Origin: CAZKBP01 sp964551015 | GTDB taxonomy: Bacteria; Bacteroidota; Bacteroidia; Cytophagales; Microscillaceae | DNA: 64,000 nucleotides | Direction of reading: 5' to 3' | Assembly: GCA_964551015.1 (NCBI GenBank) | Contig: CAZKBP010000004.1 | Span: 209,967-273,966, forward strand | In this document: piece by piece, positions 17,189 to 25,623 of the stretch | Layout: each line of letters opens with the position of its first letter | How positions within the stretch are numbered: the first letter of the stretch is position 1 | Position numbers and translations under genes: made by a program | The notes under the pieces: generated by a model | Told to the model about the DNA's origin: nothing | The model's database searches: none | Seen by the model: the letters and a program-made list of their open reading frames with translations, nothing else

Positions 17189-18217
17189 TTAGCCAATCAA
17201 GTTCATCTTCACGAAGTCTTGAATATCTAGCATACCGATGGGCTTGTTATTTTCCAGCACGATGATGTTATCCACATTTGCTTCCTTGAATACTTTTACA
17301 GCCTCATAAAGGCGAGCATCCGAAGGAATAGTAATTGGCATTTTATCACTTGCAAAAGCTTCCATTTTTGTTTCCAGAAGTGCTTTTCCCTTATCTTTTA
17401 GATTCCTTCTCAAATCTCCATCGGTGAAAATGCCTTTCAAATTATGCTCTTGATCCACAATGGTAACTGCCCCTAAGCCAGACTCAGTCATATGAGATAA
17501 AGCATCAAATACAGTTTGATCCAGACGTACCAAGGGATTATTCGCGGCGATGACTTCATGAACTCCAATGGTCATCAGCTTGGTATGCTCCACGAACTGG
17601 TCAGTTCCCACGGTAGTAAAGTTATTGGAAGTCAGCGTTTGCATCACCTTCCAGGGCGCAGTGATGGTATGCACGCCAGATAATAGCGCGGTGCGAACGT
17701 GCTCCGCGTGGCGCACAGAAGAGAACATGACTTTCGTATCGTAGCCGTAATAATTGACCGTATCAGTACACTGCTGAATCAAGGCCAAAGCATCGTGTCC
17801 TTGGTCTTGCAATCTACCCACGAGTGGACAAACGTAGGTAGCTCCGGCGGCCATGGCCATATAGGCCTGATTGAGCGTGTAGATTAGGTGTACGTTGACC
17901 ATCATACCTTGATCTCTCAGCATTTTGCAAGCCCTCACGCCCTCGTTAGAGACGGGTATTTTGAAAACGGTGGTTTCTTTGTTCAGACCTAGACTGAGGA
18001 GACGTTCGGCCTCCTCCAATACTTCTTCGGCGGTATCTCCTAGTGCTTCTACCTGCAAGACAGGAACCATTTGAGAAAGTTTGACAATAGCCCCATCAAT
18101 ATCCGTAATTCCGTGGCGATGCATAAAAGTCGGGGTGGTGGTCAGCCCAGCCAAGAAACCTAAGCGAAAAGCTTCTTCAATCTCTTTAAAATCAACAGAG
18201 TCTAGGTATAATTCCAT
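17189..18217 (-). CDS. Transaldolase-like domain fused to two CBS domains
   Basis: A 342-residue fusion. Residues 1-222 follow the small transaldolase/fructose-6-phosphate aldolase barrel: YLD at 4-6, TTTP at 26-29, the Schiff-base Lys of FKIPV at 86, and PLVGR at 131-135. Residues about 226-342 are a CBS pair (LGAVTIVDQE then GIFTDGDLRRNL at about 262-273) of the type at the C-terminus of arabinose-5-phosphate isomerase KdsD; the sugar-isomerase SIS domain is absent. Compared with E. coli FsaA, as I remember it, Asn28 is Thr28, Thr109 is His110 and Tyr131 is Leu132, so the chemistry may differ. It lies 133 bases downstream of a kdsA-like gene on the same strand. Sugar-phosphate aldolase is the general call; the substrate is open. 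Confidence 0.85.
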   Translation of the reverse strand: MELYLDSVDFKEIEEAFRLGFLAGLTTTPTFMHRHGITDIDGAIVKLSQMVPVLQVEALGDTAEEVLEEAERLLSLGLNKETTVFKIPVSNEGVRACKMLRDQGMMVNVHLIYTLNQAYMAMAAGATYVCPLVGRLQDQGHDALALIQQCTDTVNYYGYDTKVMFSSVRHAEHVRTALLSGVHTITAPWKVMQTLTSNNFTTVGTDQFVEHTKLMTIGVHEVIAANNPLVRLDQTVFDALSHMTESGLGAVTIVDQEHNLKGIFTDGDLRRNLKDKGKALLETKMEAFASDKMPITIPSDARLYEAVKVFKEANVDNIIVLENNKPIGMLDIQDFVKMNLIG

Positions 18218-18303
18218 GTTTCTTAATGTGTAGTTTTTAGATTTAGCAATGTGTAAATGCTATCCCAATTGGGTTAATCGGATTAGATTTTCGAAATTTA
18301 AGA

Positions 18304-18322
18304 AAAGCCTGAGGCTTTGGGT
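18304..18322 (-). terminator. Weak terminator between the kdsA-like and transaldolase-like genes
   Basis: Read on the minus strand, AAAGCC-TCA-GGCTTT is followed by TCTTAAATTT. The stem is only 6 pairs, so some read-through into the transaldolase-like gene is likely. Confidence 0.45.
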
Positions 18323-18350
18323 ATATTACGTTAGATGCGTGGTACTCTTT

Positions 18351-19211
18351 TTAGTAATCTACAGTTTGGTTTTCGTATTTCTTGGTAACAGCGTGAATTT
18401 CTAAGAGTGGCTTAACAAACTCATCTAGATCAAACACGCAAAGCTGACTAGCCGCATCGCAGAGAGCCGTTTCAGGTGTCGGGTGCGTTTCAATGAATAC
18501 ACCGTCCACGCCCGCCGCTACACCAGCTCTCGATAGCGTGGGTAAGAACTCTCTCGCTCCTCCTTTACTATCAGCACTTGGAATGCCATACTTTCGGATA
18601 GAATGTGTTACATCAAATATCACAGGATAACCGATCTGATTCAGGTGATAAAAGCTCCGAGGGTCAACGATCAAATCATTGTAACCAAAGGTATAGCCAC
18701 GCTCCGTCAAGAGGATTTGATGATTGTCCACGCTTTCAATTTTGCGTACGGGGTGCTTCATATTCTCGGGGGCGAGAAACTGCCCGTGTTTTAGATTAAC
18801 TACCTTGCCGGTTTTGGCAGCGGCCAGTACCAGAGAGGTTTGCATGCAGAGATAAGCCGGGATTTGTAAAACATCTAACACCTCGGCGGCGGGAGCGGCC
18901 TCGTGAGGATGATGGATATCTGATAACAGGGGGAAGCCAAACTCTTTTTTGACTTTCTCCAAAATCTTTAACCCTTCCTCCAAACCGGGGCCGTGATAGT
19001 ACTCTACCGAGCTACGATTGTCTTTGGTATAAGAAGATTTGAATATAATCGGAACCTGAAGATTTTCTGAGACTTGCTTGAGATGTTCGGCGGTTTTCAT
19101 CATCATGGATTCATCCTCGATCACGCATGGGCCAGAGATCAGAAAAAACTGATCGCTTCCACAGATGATATCGCCTACATGGACTGTTTTTTTAGCCATA
19201 TTTAATTGCAT
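18351..19211 (-). CDS. kdsA: 3-deoxy-D-manno-octulosonate 8-phosphate synthase (KdsA)-like
   Basis: A 286-residue TIM-barrel synthase that condenses PEP with a phosphorylated aldose. KdsA features are SGPCVIE at 26-32, NRSS at 65-68, GPGLEEGL at 74-81, FGYNDLIVD at 175-183 and FIETHP at 239-244. Cys29, His203, Glu241 and Asp252 fit the metal site of the metal-dependent class. Two unusual places: CMQTSL at 122-127 where KdsA normally has CRQTDL, and VNLKHGQF where VNIKKGQF is usual. The first matters because that Arg helps hold the arabinose-5-phosphate phosphate in studied enzymes (from memory). An in-frame ATG at 19199 (MAKKTV) is an equally good start. The neighbour is the transaldolase-CBS fusion. 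Confidence 0.85.
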   Translation of the reverse strand: MQLNMAKKTVHVGDIICGSDQFFLISGPCVIEDESMMMKTAEHLKQVSENLQVPIIFKSSYTKDNRSSVEYYHGPGLEEGLKILEKVKKEFGFPLLSDIHHPHEAAPAAEVLDVLQIPAYLCMQTSLVLAAAKTGKVVNLKHGQFLAPENMKHPVRKIESVDNHQILLTERGYTFGYNDLIVDPRSFYHLNQIGYPVIFDVTHSIRKYGIPSADSKGGAREFLPTLSRAGVAAGVDGVFIETHPTPETALCDAASQLCVFDLDEFVKPLLEIHAVTKKYENQTVDY

Positions 19212-19415
19212 TTGCTGTTGGGCACAAAGGTATAGAAATTTTCAAAAAAGCAGAGATATGCCTGAGGGAAATAACCCGTCAGTACAATTTTATCTCAATA
19301 AATTTTCAATTAGTTGCTTCCTTGTTAAAAATAGCTTAACTTTTGAAAAATAAACGATAAACAAGCTTAGGTTTTGTTTGAGTTCTTTCGCTCCTGAAGT
19401 TAAATCTGAGAAAAA

Positions 19416-19829
19416 ATGGAAACTTTATTTCAAACCGAGTTTACGAAAATCGAGTATGATGCGAACCATCAGATTTTGATCATTCACCTCATTGGTGCCA
19501 TTAAGCACGAAGATTACAAGTTCATGTGGAATAAGTTATTGGAGAAAACCCTAGAACGCAACGCCAGAAAATTGATCGCCAATCAGGCTACTATGGAGCG
19601 CTCAGGTATGGAATCCAAGGCATGGTTGGTAGCCAAATGGTTTCCCAAAGCACACAAACGCATTGGCAGCGACTGCGCGATTGCCATCGTGGCTTCTAAG
19701 AATCTATTTACCAAAATCGGAGGAGAATACATTGCCAATGCCGTCAAAAACATGAGTAATTTTGATATTCGATTTGTGCCCTCAGTGGAGGCGGGTGTAG
19801 ATTGGCTGAGTCAAGTCAAAATATCTTAG
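19416..19829 (+). CDS. SpoIIAA/STAS-like protein, first of a tandem pair
   Basis: A 137-residue soluble protein of the SpoIIAA/STAS-like type: a beta-strand start (IEYDANHQILIIHLIGAI), then helices around KFMWNKLLEKTLERNARKLIANQA, and a C-terminal WLSQ. Residues DCAIAIVASKNLFTKIGGEYIANAVKN are shared almost one to one with the next gene. The family often occurs as single small proteins of unknown role. It overlaps or abuts the second copy, indicating translational coupling. Confidence 0.75.
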   Translation: METLFQTEFTKIEYDANHQILIIHLIGAIKHEDYKFMWNKLLEKTLERNARKLIANQATMERSGMESKAWLVAKWFPKAHKRIGSDCAIAIVASKNLFTKIGGEYIANAVKNMSNFDIRFVPSVEAGVDWLSQVKIS

Positions 19830-19840
19830 ATAAACACCTT

Positions 19841-20275
19841 ATGCAGGAGGAACTGTATGCGACTCACTACGCACGAATTACTTATGAGGCCCCACAAGAC
19901 TTTCTCTTTCTAGAATTATCAGGAGTTTTGGAAGGGGATATTTACCGAGAAACCTTCAATATGCTTTTACAATACGGTTTAGAGAAGAATGCCAAAAAAC
20001 TTTTGGTAAATCAAGCTCCTATGCAAAAATCTTCCATGGAGGCCAAAGCGTGGCTGATCACTTCGTGGTTTCCACAGGTCAAAAAAGCATTCCACGAAGA
20101 TATGAAAGTAGCCATTGTACTCTCTACAAATTTATTTAATAAAATCGGGGGCGAATTTGTGGTCTCGACGATTCGTAACACGAGCAAGTTCGATGTCAAA
20201 ACTTTCACGAATCTAGGCGAAGCACAAACTTGGCTCAAATTAGATGATCCAATTAACCCCTCCCAAAAGAGCTAA
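19841..20275 (+). CDS. SpoIIAA/STAS-like protein, second of a tandem pair
   Basis: A 144-residue paralogue of the gene before it. Shared blocks include EKNAKKLLVNQAPMQKSSMEAKAWLI against ERNARKLIANQATMERSGMESKAWLV, and LFNKIGGEF against LFTKIGGEY. The ATG at 19841 is chosen because it aligns with the start of the first copy; a TTG at 19802 would extend the protein by 13 residues overlapping the first gene. About half the residues appear to be identical, so the duplication is not recent. Confidence 0.75.
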   Translation: MQEELYATHYARITYEAPQDFLFLELSGVLEGDIYRETFNMLLQYGLEKNAKKLLVNQAPMQKSSMEAKAWLITSWFPQVKKAFHEDMKVAIVLSTNLFNKIGGEFVVSTIRNTSKFDVKTFTNLGEAQTWLKLDDPINPSQKS

Positions 20276-20396
20276 ATTTTCTAGGCTTTTCTTAAATTAG
20301 TGCTATCATCTTAGCGATAAAGCTACTTGCATGCAAATAGCTGGTAGCTGGATGGGAATATACTCGATTACACACACCTTTTACAAGAACAAGGCA

Positions 20397-20825
20397 ATGA
20401 AAATTATGATCATCAATGGTCCCAATCTGAATTTATTGGGAAGACGTGAACCGCAAATCTACGGGAATCAATCCTTTGAAGACTACTTCGAGGAGCTACG
20501 CTCACAATACTCCGTGATACGGCTTTCTTATTATCAATCTAACCAGGAGGGAGATTTGATTGACAAATTGCAAGAAGTAGGCTTCAGCTACAACGGAATC
20601 ATCCTCAACGCAGGAGGATATACGCATACTTCTGTCGCCTTGGCAGACGCAGTCGCCGCGATTGACACGCCCGTGATGGAAGTGCATATCTCGAACGTCT
20701 ACGCGCGTGAATCTTTTCGGCATCATAGTTATCTTTCTAAAAACTGTGCAGGAGTATTAGTGGGTCTGGGATTACAAGGTTACAATTTGGCGATACAGTA
20801 TTTTTTGAATCAGGTAAAAAAGTAA
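20397..20825 (+). CDS. aroQ: 3-dehydroquinate dehydratase, type II
   Basis: A 142-residue type II dehydroquinase, third step of the shikimate pathway. IINGPNLNLLGRREPQIYG at the N-terminus carries the catalytic Tyr in the flexible lid, and GIILNAGGYTHTSVALADA and VMEVHISNVYARESFRHHS hold the substrate-binding Asn, His and Arg residues. The ATG at 20397 gives the standard N-terminus; an upstream in-frame ATG at 20331 would add 22 residues with no family match. TTG of the next gene follows 10 bases after the stop. Confidence 0.93.
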   Translation: MKIMIINGPNLNLLGRREPQIYGNQSFEDYFEELRSQYSVIRLSYYQSNQEGDLIDKLQEVGFSYNGIILNAGGYTHTSVALADAVAAIDTPVMEVHISNVYARESFRHHSYLSKNCAGVLVGLGLQGYNLAIQYFLNQVKK

Positions 20826-20835
20826 GCTCTAGCTC

Positions 20836-21297
20836 TTGAAACCCTTTCGATATCTAGCCTTTGGATCAAATATGAACGCTGAACGAATGAAGGAAAGGAA
20901 AGCCTTTTTTTCTCATCGGCAAAGAGTCTGGATACCTAACTATACCCTCCGGTTTAATAAGGTTTTTACCCCTAATCCACAGCAAGGAGTAGCCAATCTG
21001 GAAAAAGACAAGCGTGTTTATCCCGAAACCGAGGGCATATTGTATGAGCTCCCTTGGGCTAGTATTCAGGCACTTGACTATTTTGAGGGTTTTCCTTACC
21101 AATATTATCGGACTTGTATCCGGGTGAAAACTCAATCTGGAGATAATCTATCGGCGATTACCTATTTGGCGCATGCGTATCGTGTCAATGACGCGCTAAA
21201 ACCCAGCTCTACTTATCTAAGTCATTTGCTGAAAGCAGGAGATTTATTATCACCGGCTTATCTAGAGTGGTTAGCAGAAACATTGACCAGTGATTGA
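20836..21297 (+). CDS. Gamma-glutamylcyclotransferase (AIG2/GGCT-like)
   Basis: A 153-residue GGCT-fold protein that would release 5-oxoproline from gamma-glutamyl peptides or amines. YLAFGSNMN at residues 6-14 is the glycine/Ser loop, GILYELPW near 68 precedes the helix, and ALDYFEGFPYQYYRT holds the catalytic Glu. The start must be TTG at 20836, because an in-frame TAG at 20830-20832 blocks extension and the next ATG would remove part of the substrate loop. It is probably cotranscribed with aroQ. Confidence 0.85.
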   Translation: MKPFRYLAFGSNMNAERMKERKAFFSHRQRVWIPNYTLRFNKVFTPNPQQGVANLEKDKRVYPETEGILYELPWASIQALDYFEGFPYQYYRTCIRVKTQSGDNLSAITYLAHAYRVNDALKPSSTYLSHLLKAGDLLSPAYLEWLAETLTSD

Positions 21298-21414
21298 GGA
21301 TTATATCATAAAATACCCTAAAAATAACTGTGCAGGTAGCGTGTTATTTTTTACCTTAGATGCCAAGAATATCCTTAAATTATGAATCTCCATAGCTAAA
21401 TTCTAGAATATCCC

Positions 21415-22155
21415 ATGGAAAAACCCAATGAAAGCTATTTGCATGGTAACAATCATCGCTTTGCTAGATTACAAGACTATCTAGGAGAGTTTGTTTACGG
21501 GGGCATTGATGGAAGTGTGACCACGTTTGCAGTGGTAGCAGGTGCCACTGGGGCCAGCCTGCCCAGTTCGGTGGTGATTATTCTCGGCTTCGCAAATCTC
21601 ATTGCGGACGGCTTTGCCATGTCCGTGGGGAGCTATCTTTCTACCAAATCTGAGAAAGAAAATTATGACAAACATAAAAAAATAGAATATTGGGAGGTAG
21701 AAAATATTCCCGACAAAGAGCGGCAAGAAATCCGAGAGATTTATCAAGCAAAGGGCTTTGAGGGAGAATTGTTGGAGCAAGTTGTAGACAAAATTACCGA
21801 AGATAAAGACCGCTGGGTAGACGTGATGATGAAGGAAGAATTAAATATGATCCTAGAGAGCAAATCACCCATAGCCATGGCGGCGGTTACTTTTGTTTCC
21901 TTTGTGCTGGTGGGTTTTATCCCCTTGTTGATTTATGTGATAGATTATTTTGGGGCAATAGAAGCGAATCTATTCTGGATTTCTTCCCTGTTAACTTCTT
22001 TGGGTTTCGTAGGAATTGGCTGGCTCAAATCAGTGGTCAATCATAGCCATATCGGTAAAAGCATTCTCGAGACACTCTTTTTGGGAGCCATTGCCGCGGC
22101 TTTGGCTTACTATGTAGGCGATGTGTTGGAGGGCTTATTTATCTCAGAATCTTAG
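21415..22155 (+). CDS. VIT1/CCC1 family iron/manganese transporter
   Basis: A 246-residue membrane protein. YGGIDGSVTTFAVVAGATGA at residues 26-45 and ANLIADGFAMSVGSYLSTKSE near 62-82 are the VIT1/CCC1 signature in the first two helices. A charged cytoplasmic helical segment (residues about 83-145) corresponds to the metal-binding domain, and three hydrophobic helices follow. It would export Fe2+ or Mn2+ from the cytosol. Its last 4 bases overlap the 3' end of the convergent gene. Confidence 0.9.
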   Translation: MEKPNESYLHGNNHRFARLQDYLGEFVYGGIDGSVTTFAVVAGATGASLPSSVVIILGFANLIADGFAMSVGSYLSTKSEKENYDKHKKIEYWEVENIPDKERQEIREIYQAKGFEGELLEQVVDKITEDKDRWVDVMMKEELNMILESKSPIAMAAVTFVSFVLVGFIPLLIYVIDYFGAIEANLFWISSLLTSLGFVGIGWLKSVVNHSHIGKSILETLFLGAIAAALAYYVGDVLEGLFISES

Positions 22156-22928
22156 AGGCTTTCCTTCAGATAATAATCTACAATCTGTTGGAGAATCCCT
22201 AAAATCTTGGGCAACTCGATCAAATAATATTGATCTTGGTCAATGTAAAGCGTCTCCTTTTCTAATCTCAGGAATTGCCAAACCTTGCCATTGGTCACAC
22301 AGCCGTAAATCATAGAAACAGGATTTCCCCGCTGCTCATTGAATACACGAGCCGCGTACATTTGAGCAGCACATTGGCCTGTGCCAGACTCTATATCTCT
22401 ATTTTTAGATTCTATCAGAGCAAATACGGGTGCTTCAATAAGCATTTTGGGAGGATGTAATGATAACAAAAAGTCACACTCACCATTGAGTCCTTGTTCT
22501 TTATCTACATCAAATCTATCTCCTGAGTATACCGTAAAGCGGTCATGGTTAATTCGTTGCCATTCGTCTAAAATAGGAAAAATGAGTTTTTCAGATCTCT
22601 CCTTCTCAGTAGAAAGAGGCTTCTGAAAAGATCGCTCTATTTGATCCTGTAAGTCAGAGGAAGGACTGACTTCCGTTATATGATTGAAAAAAGGATTGAC
22701 CTTGTCTTGAATGTGAAATGTATCCGAAAATTTTCTCAATGAATATCCTTGATAGCTCATAGCTTTATCTTGTGTTTTCTTTTGAACCAATTCATATAGA
22801 TCTGCCAGTTCCACGCTCTTATCATCAATCAACTCACCGATGATTTGCAGAAACTCTTGGGGGTTTTGGCGGGAAAATTTGCCCAGTTTTTCACTGAGTG
22901 CGTCTAAATCTTGTTCTTCGATATGCAT
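22152..22928 (-). CDS. Hypothetical protein with PD-(D/E)XK nuclease-like core
   Basis: A 258-residue soluble protein. The middle contains GECDFLLSL followed after a short loop by PVFALIESKNRDIESGTGQCAAQMYAAR, giving the Asp...Glu-X-Lys arrangement and following helix typical of PD-(D/E)XK nucleases. Similar stand-alone proteins are known to me from cyanobacteria and Bacteroidota as unassigned genes. The N-terminal 100 residues are helical and not recognised. There is no methylase, helicase or toxin partner next to it, and its stop overlaps that of the VIT gene tail to tail. Confidence 0.7.
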   Translation of the reverse strand: MHIEEQDLDALSEKLGKFSRQNPQEFLQIIGELIDDKSVELADLYELVQKKTQDKAMSYQGYSLRKFSDTFHIQDKVNPFFNHITEVSPSSDLQDQIERSFQKPLSTEKERSEKLIFPILDEWQRINHDRFTVYSGDRFDVDKEQGLNGECDFLLSLHPPKMLIEAPVFALIESKNRDIESGTGQCAAQMYAARVFNEQRGNPVSMIYGCVTNGKVWQFLRLEKETLYIDQDQYYLIELPKILGILQQIVDYYLKESL

Positions 22929-23024
22929 GGTTTTACTTTTTCTTTTGAAGATAATAATTTTTCGATTAAAATTGATGCATGGCTACCAACTAAATAGCCT
23001 ACTGATTACCTGATAACCAAACGC

Positions 23025-24323
23025 ATGGCTGACTTGATTCCCGATCTTTACCAAGCTTTTATCGCCTCCCAAGGTGTTTCCACAGATACCCGTAAAATTG
23101 AATCTGGCATGATTTTTTTCGCTCTAAAGGGCGAGAATTTCAACGGAAATGCCTACGCTTCTCAAGCTCTCGAGCAAGGAGCAAAACTGGCCGTAGTAGA
23201 TGAAATCATCGAGCCTATTCAGGCCAATCAAAAGGATATTTTGCTGGTAGAAAATGCCTTAGCAACCCTCCAGCAACTCGCCCGACATTATCGGCGTACC
23301 TTAGCTATTCCCCTGCTGGCCATTGGTGGCTCTAATGGCAAAACCACTACCAAAGAACTCATCCGGGCTGCCTTGTCTCCGAGCTACCGCACTTTTGCTA
23401 CACCTGGCAATCTCAACAATCACATTGGTGTGCCCCTGAGCTTACTGGCCATGCCCCAAGATACAGAAATCGCCATTATTGAAATGGGTGCCAATCACGA
23501 GGGTGAAATTGCTCTACTCTGTGAAATTGCCGAACCCAATTATGGCTTGATTACCAACATCGGCAAAGATCATCTGGAAGGTTTTGGAAGCCTGAAAGGC
23601 GTGGCAAGAGCAAATGGCGAATTGTACGATTATCTTTTGAAAAATAAAGGGACTATTTTTGTCAATACGCAGGAAGAAATTTTGGTAAAAATGGCTTCCC
23701 ATTTTACCAATACCTTTACCTATCCTAACCCAGGAGATTCCTATGAGGCTCAATTGCTGCCCTCAGATTTTTACCTAAAAATTCAAAGCGAATCCGGAGA
23801 GATAATCGATACACAACTCTATGGTGAGTATAACTTCGCGAATGTAGCCAGTGCCCTCTGCGTGGCGAAAATTTTTGAAGTGCCCACGGAGCAAGCTCAT
23901 CAAGCAGTTGCTGACTATGTGCCATCCAATCATCGCTCCCAATTGATCCATAAGCGTACGAATACCATTTTGATGGATGCATACAATGCCAATCCCAGTT
24001 CTATGCAAAAGGCCGTCGAGAGCTTTGGCAAAGTCAAAGCCCAGACGAAAATGGTTATTTTGGGAGATATGTACGAGTTGGGCGACCAAAGTGAAGCCGA
24101 GCATCGCAAACTGGGGGAATGCGTAGCCGCGCAATCTTTTGATACCGTGGTTTTTCACGGAAAAGCTATTCAACCCGCCTTGCAAGCCAATCCCATGGCT
24201 TATTACTTCCCAGACAAATTCTCACTCCATAATTGGCTGGAAGATCGGAAGCTCGAGCATACACACATTCTGATTAAAGGCTCGAGAGGCGTTAGTTTAG
24301 AAACGGTATTATCATTTATATGA
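23025..24323 (+). CDS. murF: UDP-MurNAc-tripeptide D-alanyl-D-alanine ligase
   Basis: A 432-residue Mur ligase that adds D-Ala-D-Ala to the peptidoglycan precursor in the cytoplasm. The N-terminal substrate domain includes STDTRKIESGMIFFALKGENF, the ATP loop is IGGSNGKTTTKEL at about residues 101-113, EMGANHEGEI near 157 and the C-terminal domain has DAYNANPSSMQKAVE and LGDMYELG. Length is normal. The stop TGA overlaps the ATG of the glycerate kinase gene (ATGA), so the two are translationally coupled. It stands away from the usual mur/fts cluster, as is often seen for murF in Bacteroidota. Confidence 0.95.
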   Translation: MADLIPDLYQAFIASQGVSTDTRKIESGMIFFALKGENFNGNAYASQALEQGAKLAVVDEIIEPIQANQKDILLVENALATLQQLARHYRRTLAIPLLAIGGSNGKTTTKELIRAALSPSYRTFATPGNLNNHIGVPLSLLAMPQDTEIAIIEMGANHEGEIALLCEIAEPNYGLITNIGKDHLEGFGSLKGVARANGELYDYLLKNKGTIFVNTQEEILVKMASHFTNTFTYPNPGDSYEAQLLPSDFYLKIQSESGEIIDTQLYGEYNFANVASALCVAKIFEVPTEQAHQAVADYVPSNHRSQLIHKRTNTILMDAYNANPSSMQKAVESFGKVKAQTKMVILGDMYELGDQSEAEHRKLGECVAAQSFDTVVFHGKAIQPALQANPMAYYFPDKFSLHNWLEDRKLEHTHILIKGSRGVSLETVLSFI

Positions 24324-25474
24324 AAATTATCCTTGCCCCTGATTCTTTCAAAGGCTCCCTCTCTGCTCAGGAAGTAGTTCAGGCCATGACAGCGGGTGCT
24401 AGAAAAATTTGCCCTGAGGCCGAGATTATCCCGATTCCTATGGCCGATGGGGGGGAAGGAAGCATAGAAGCCGTTTTGGCAGCCAAGTCTGGTCAATTAA
24501 TCAAGGTAGAGGTGCGCGATCCACTCATGCGCCCAATTCAGGCCGAATACGCGCTGCTTAATCAAGGAAAAACCGCACTCATCGAGATGGCCAAGGCTTC
24601 GGGCTTACTGCTGCTCGATCCTCGGGAGAAAAATCCTATGCTTACGACCACTTATGGCACCGGAGAGTTGATAAAAAACGCACTAGCAAATGAAGTAGAG
24701 GAAATTATACTCTGCATCGGGGGAAGTGCCACCAATGACGCCGGGGCAGGTATGCTACAAGCCTTGGGAGCCAAGTTACTGGACGCGCAGGGGCAAGAAA
24801 TGGCCAAAGGAGGAGGAGCTTTGAGAGATTTACACCAAATTGATTGGGCTAACTGGCATGCTAAAATCGCGAAAACTAAGTTTACCCTCGCCTGCGATGT
24901 AAATAATCCGTTGCTTGGAGCCAATGGCGCTTCTTACGTCTATGGCCCGCAAAAAGGAGCCAATGCCAAAACGGCTGAACAATTAGATCAAAATCTAGAG
25001 CATTTTACGGAAATTTTGAGGCAAATCCGTCCTTTTACGCGAGATTATATAAATGCGCCCGGTGCTGGAGCCGCCGGAGGCTTGGGCTTTGCCATCATGA
25101 GTCTGCTGGGGGCGGAGGTCAAACTTGGCGTAAAGATCATTGCTGAGTTAAACGGTCTGGAAACACATATCAAAGCAGCCAGCCAAGAGGTGGGAAACCT
25201 GCTCTTGACTGGCGAAGGACAAATCGATGCCCAAAGCCTTCGCGGAAAAGTACCTTGGGGAGTTGCTCAAATGGCGAGACTCCACCATCTCCCCGTGGTT
25301 GCCATCGTGGGCAGTATGGACGAAAACTTGGATGAAGTACACCAGGCTGGTATTCAGGCCGTTTTCTCCATTATCAATCACCCCATGAGCCTAGAAGAAG
25401 CTATTGAAAAAAGTGCCTCCTTAATTCAGCAAGCTACGGAGAATATTTTGCGTTTATGGAAAGCTAAGAGCTAG
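24320..25474 (+). CDS. glxK: Glycerate kinase
   Basis: A 384-residue class I glycerate kinase, phosphorylating D-glycerate to a phosphoglycerate. Signatures are IILAPDSFKGSLSAQEV at residues 3-19, MADGGEGS near 42, LCIGGSATNDAGAGMLQALG near 132-151 and GAGAAGGLGFA near 248. It begins within the last codon of murF. The glyoxylate/glycerate pathway partner genes are not in the window. Confidence 0.93.
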   Translation: MKIILAPDSFKGSLSAQEVVQAMTAGARKICPEAEIIPIPMADGGEGSIEAVLAAKSGQLIKVEVRDPLMRPIQAEYALLNQGKTALIEMAKASGLLLLDPREKNPMLTTTYGTGELIKNALANEVEEIILCIGGSATNDAGAGMLQALGAKLLDAQGQEMAKGGGALRDLHQIDWANWHAKIAKTKFTLACDVNNPLLGANGASYVYGPQKGANAKTAEQLDQNLEHFTEILRQIRPFTRDYINAPGAGAAGGLGFAIMSLLGAEVKLGVKIIAELNGLETHIKAASQEVGNLLLTGEGQIDAQSLRGKVPWGVAQMARLHHLPVVAIVGSMDENLDEVHQAGIQAVFSIINHPMSLEEAIEKSASLIQQATENILRLWKAKS

Positions 25475-25623
25475 TATGGATAAGCTGAGATTTGGCAGGC
25501 ATGAATCAAGACTCACAACATAGAGTCACGAAAATGCTACCCCTTAGATTCTAACTCCCATCTCCTCCATTTTCAAAAAGTTTTGTTTAATTTACTTTTT
25601 TAAACATTACAAAAATCTACAAC

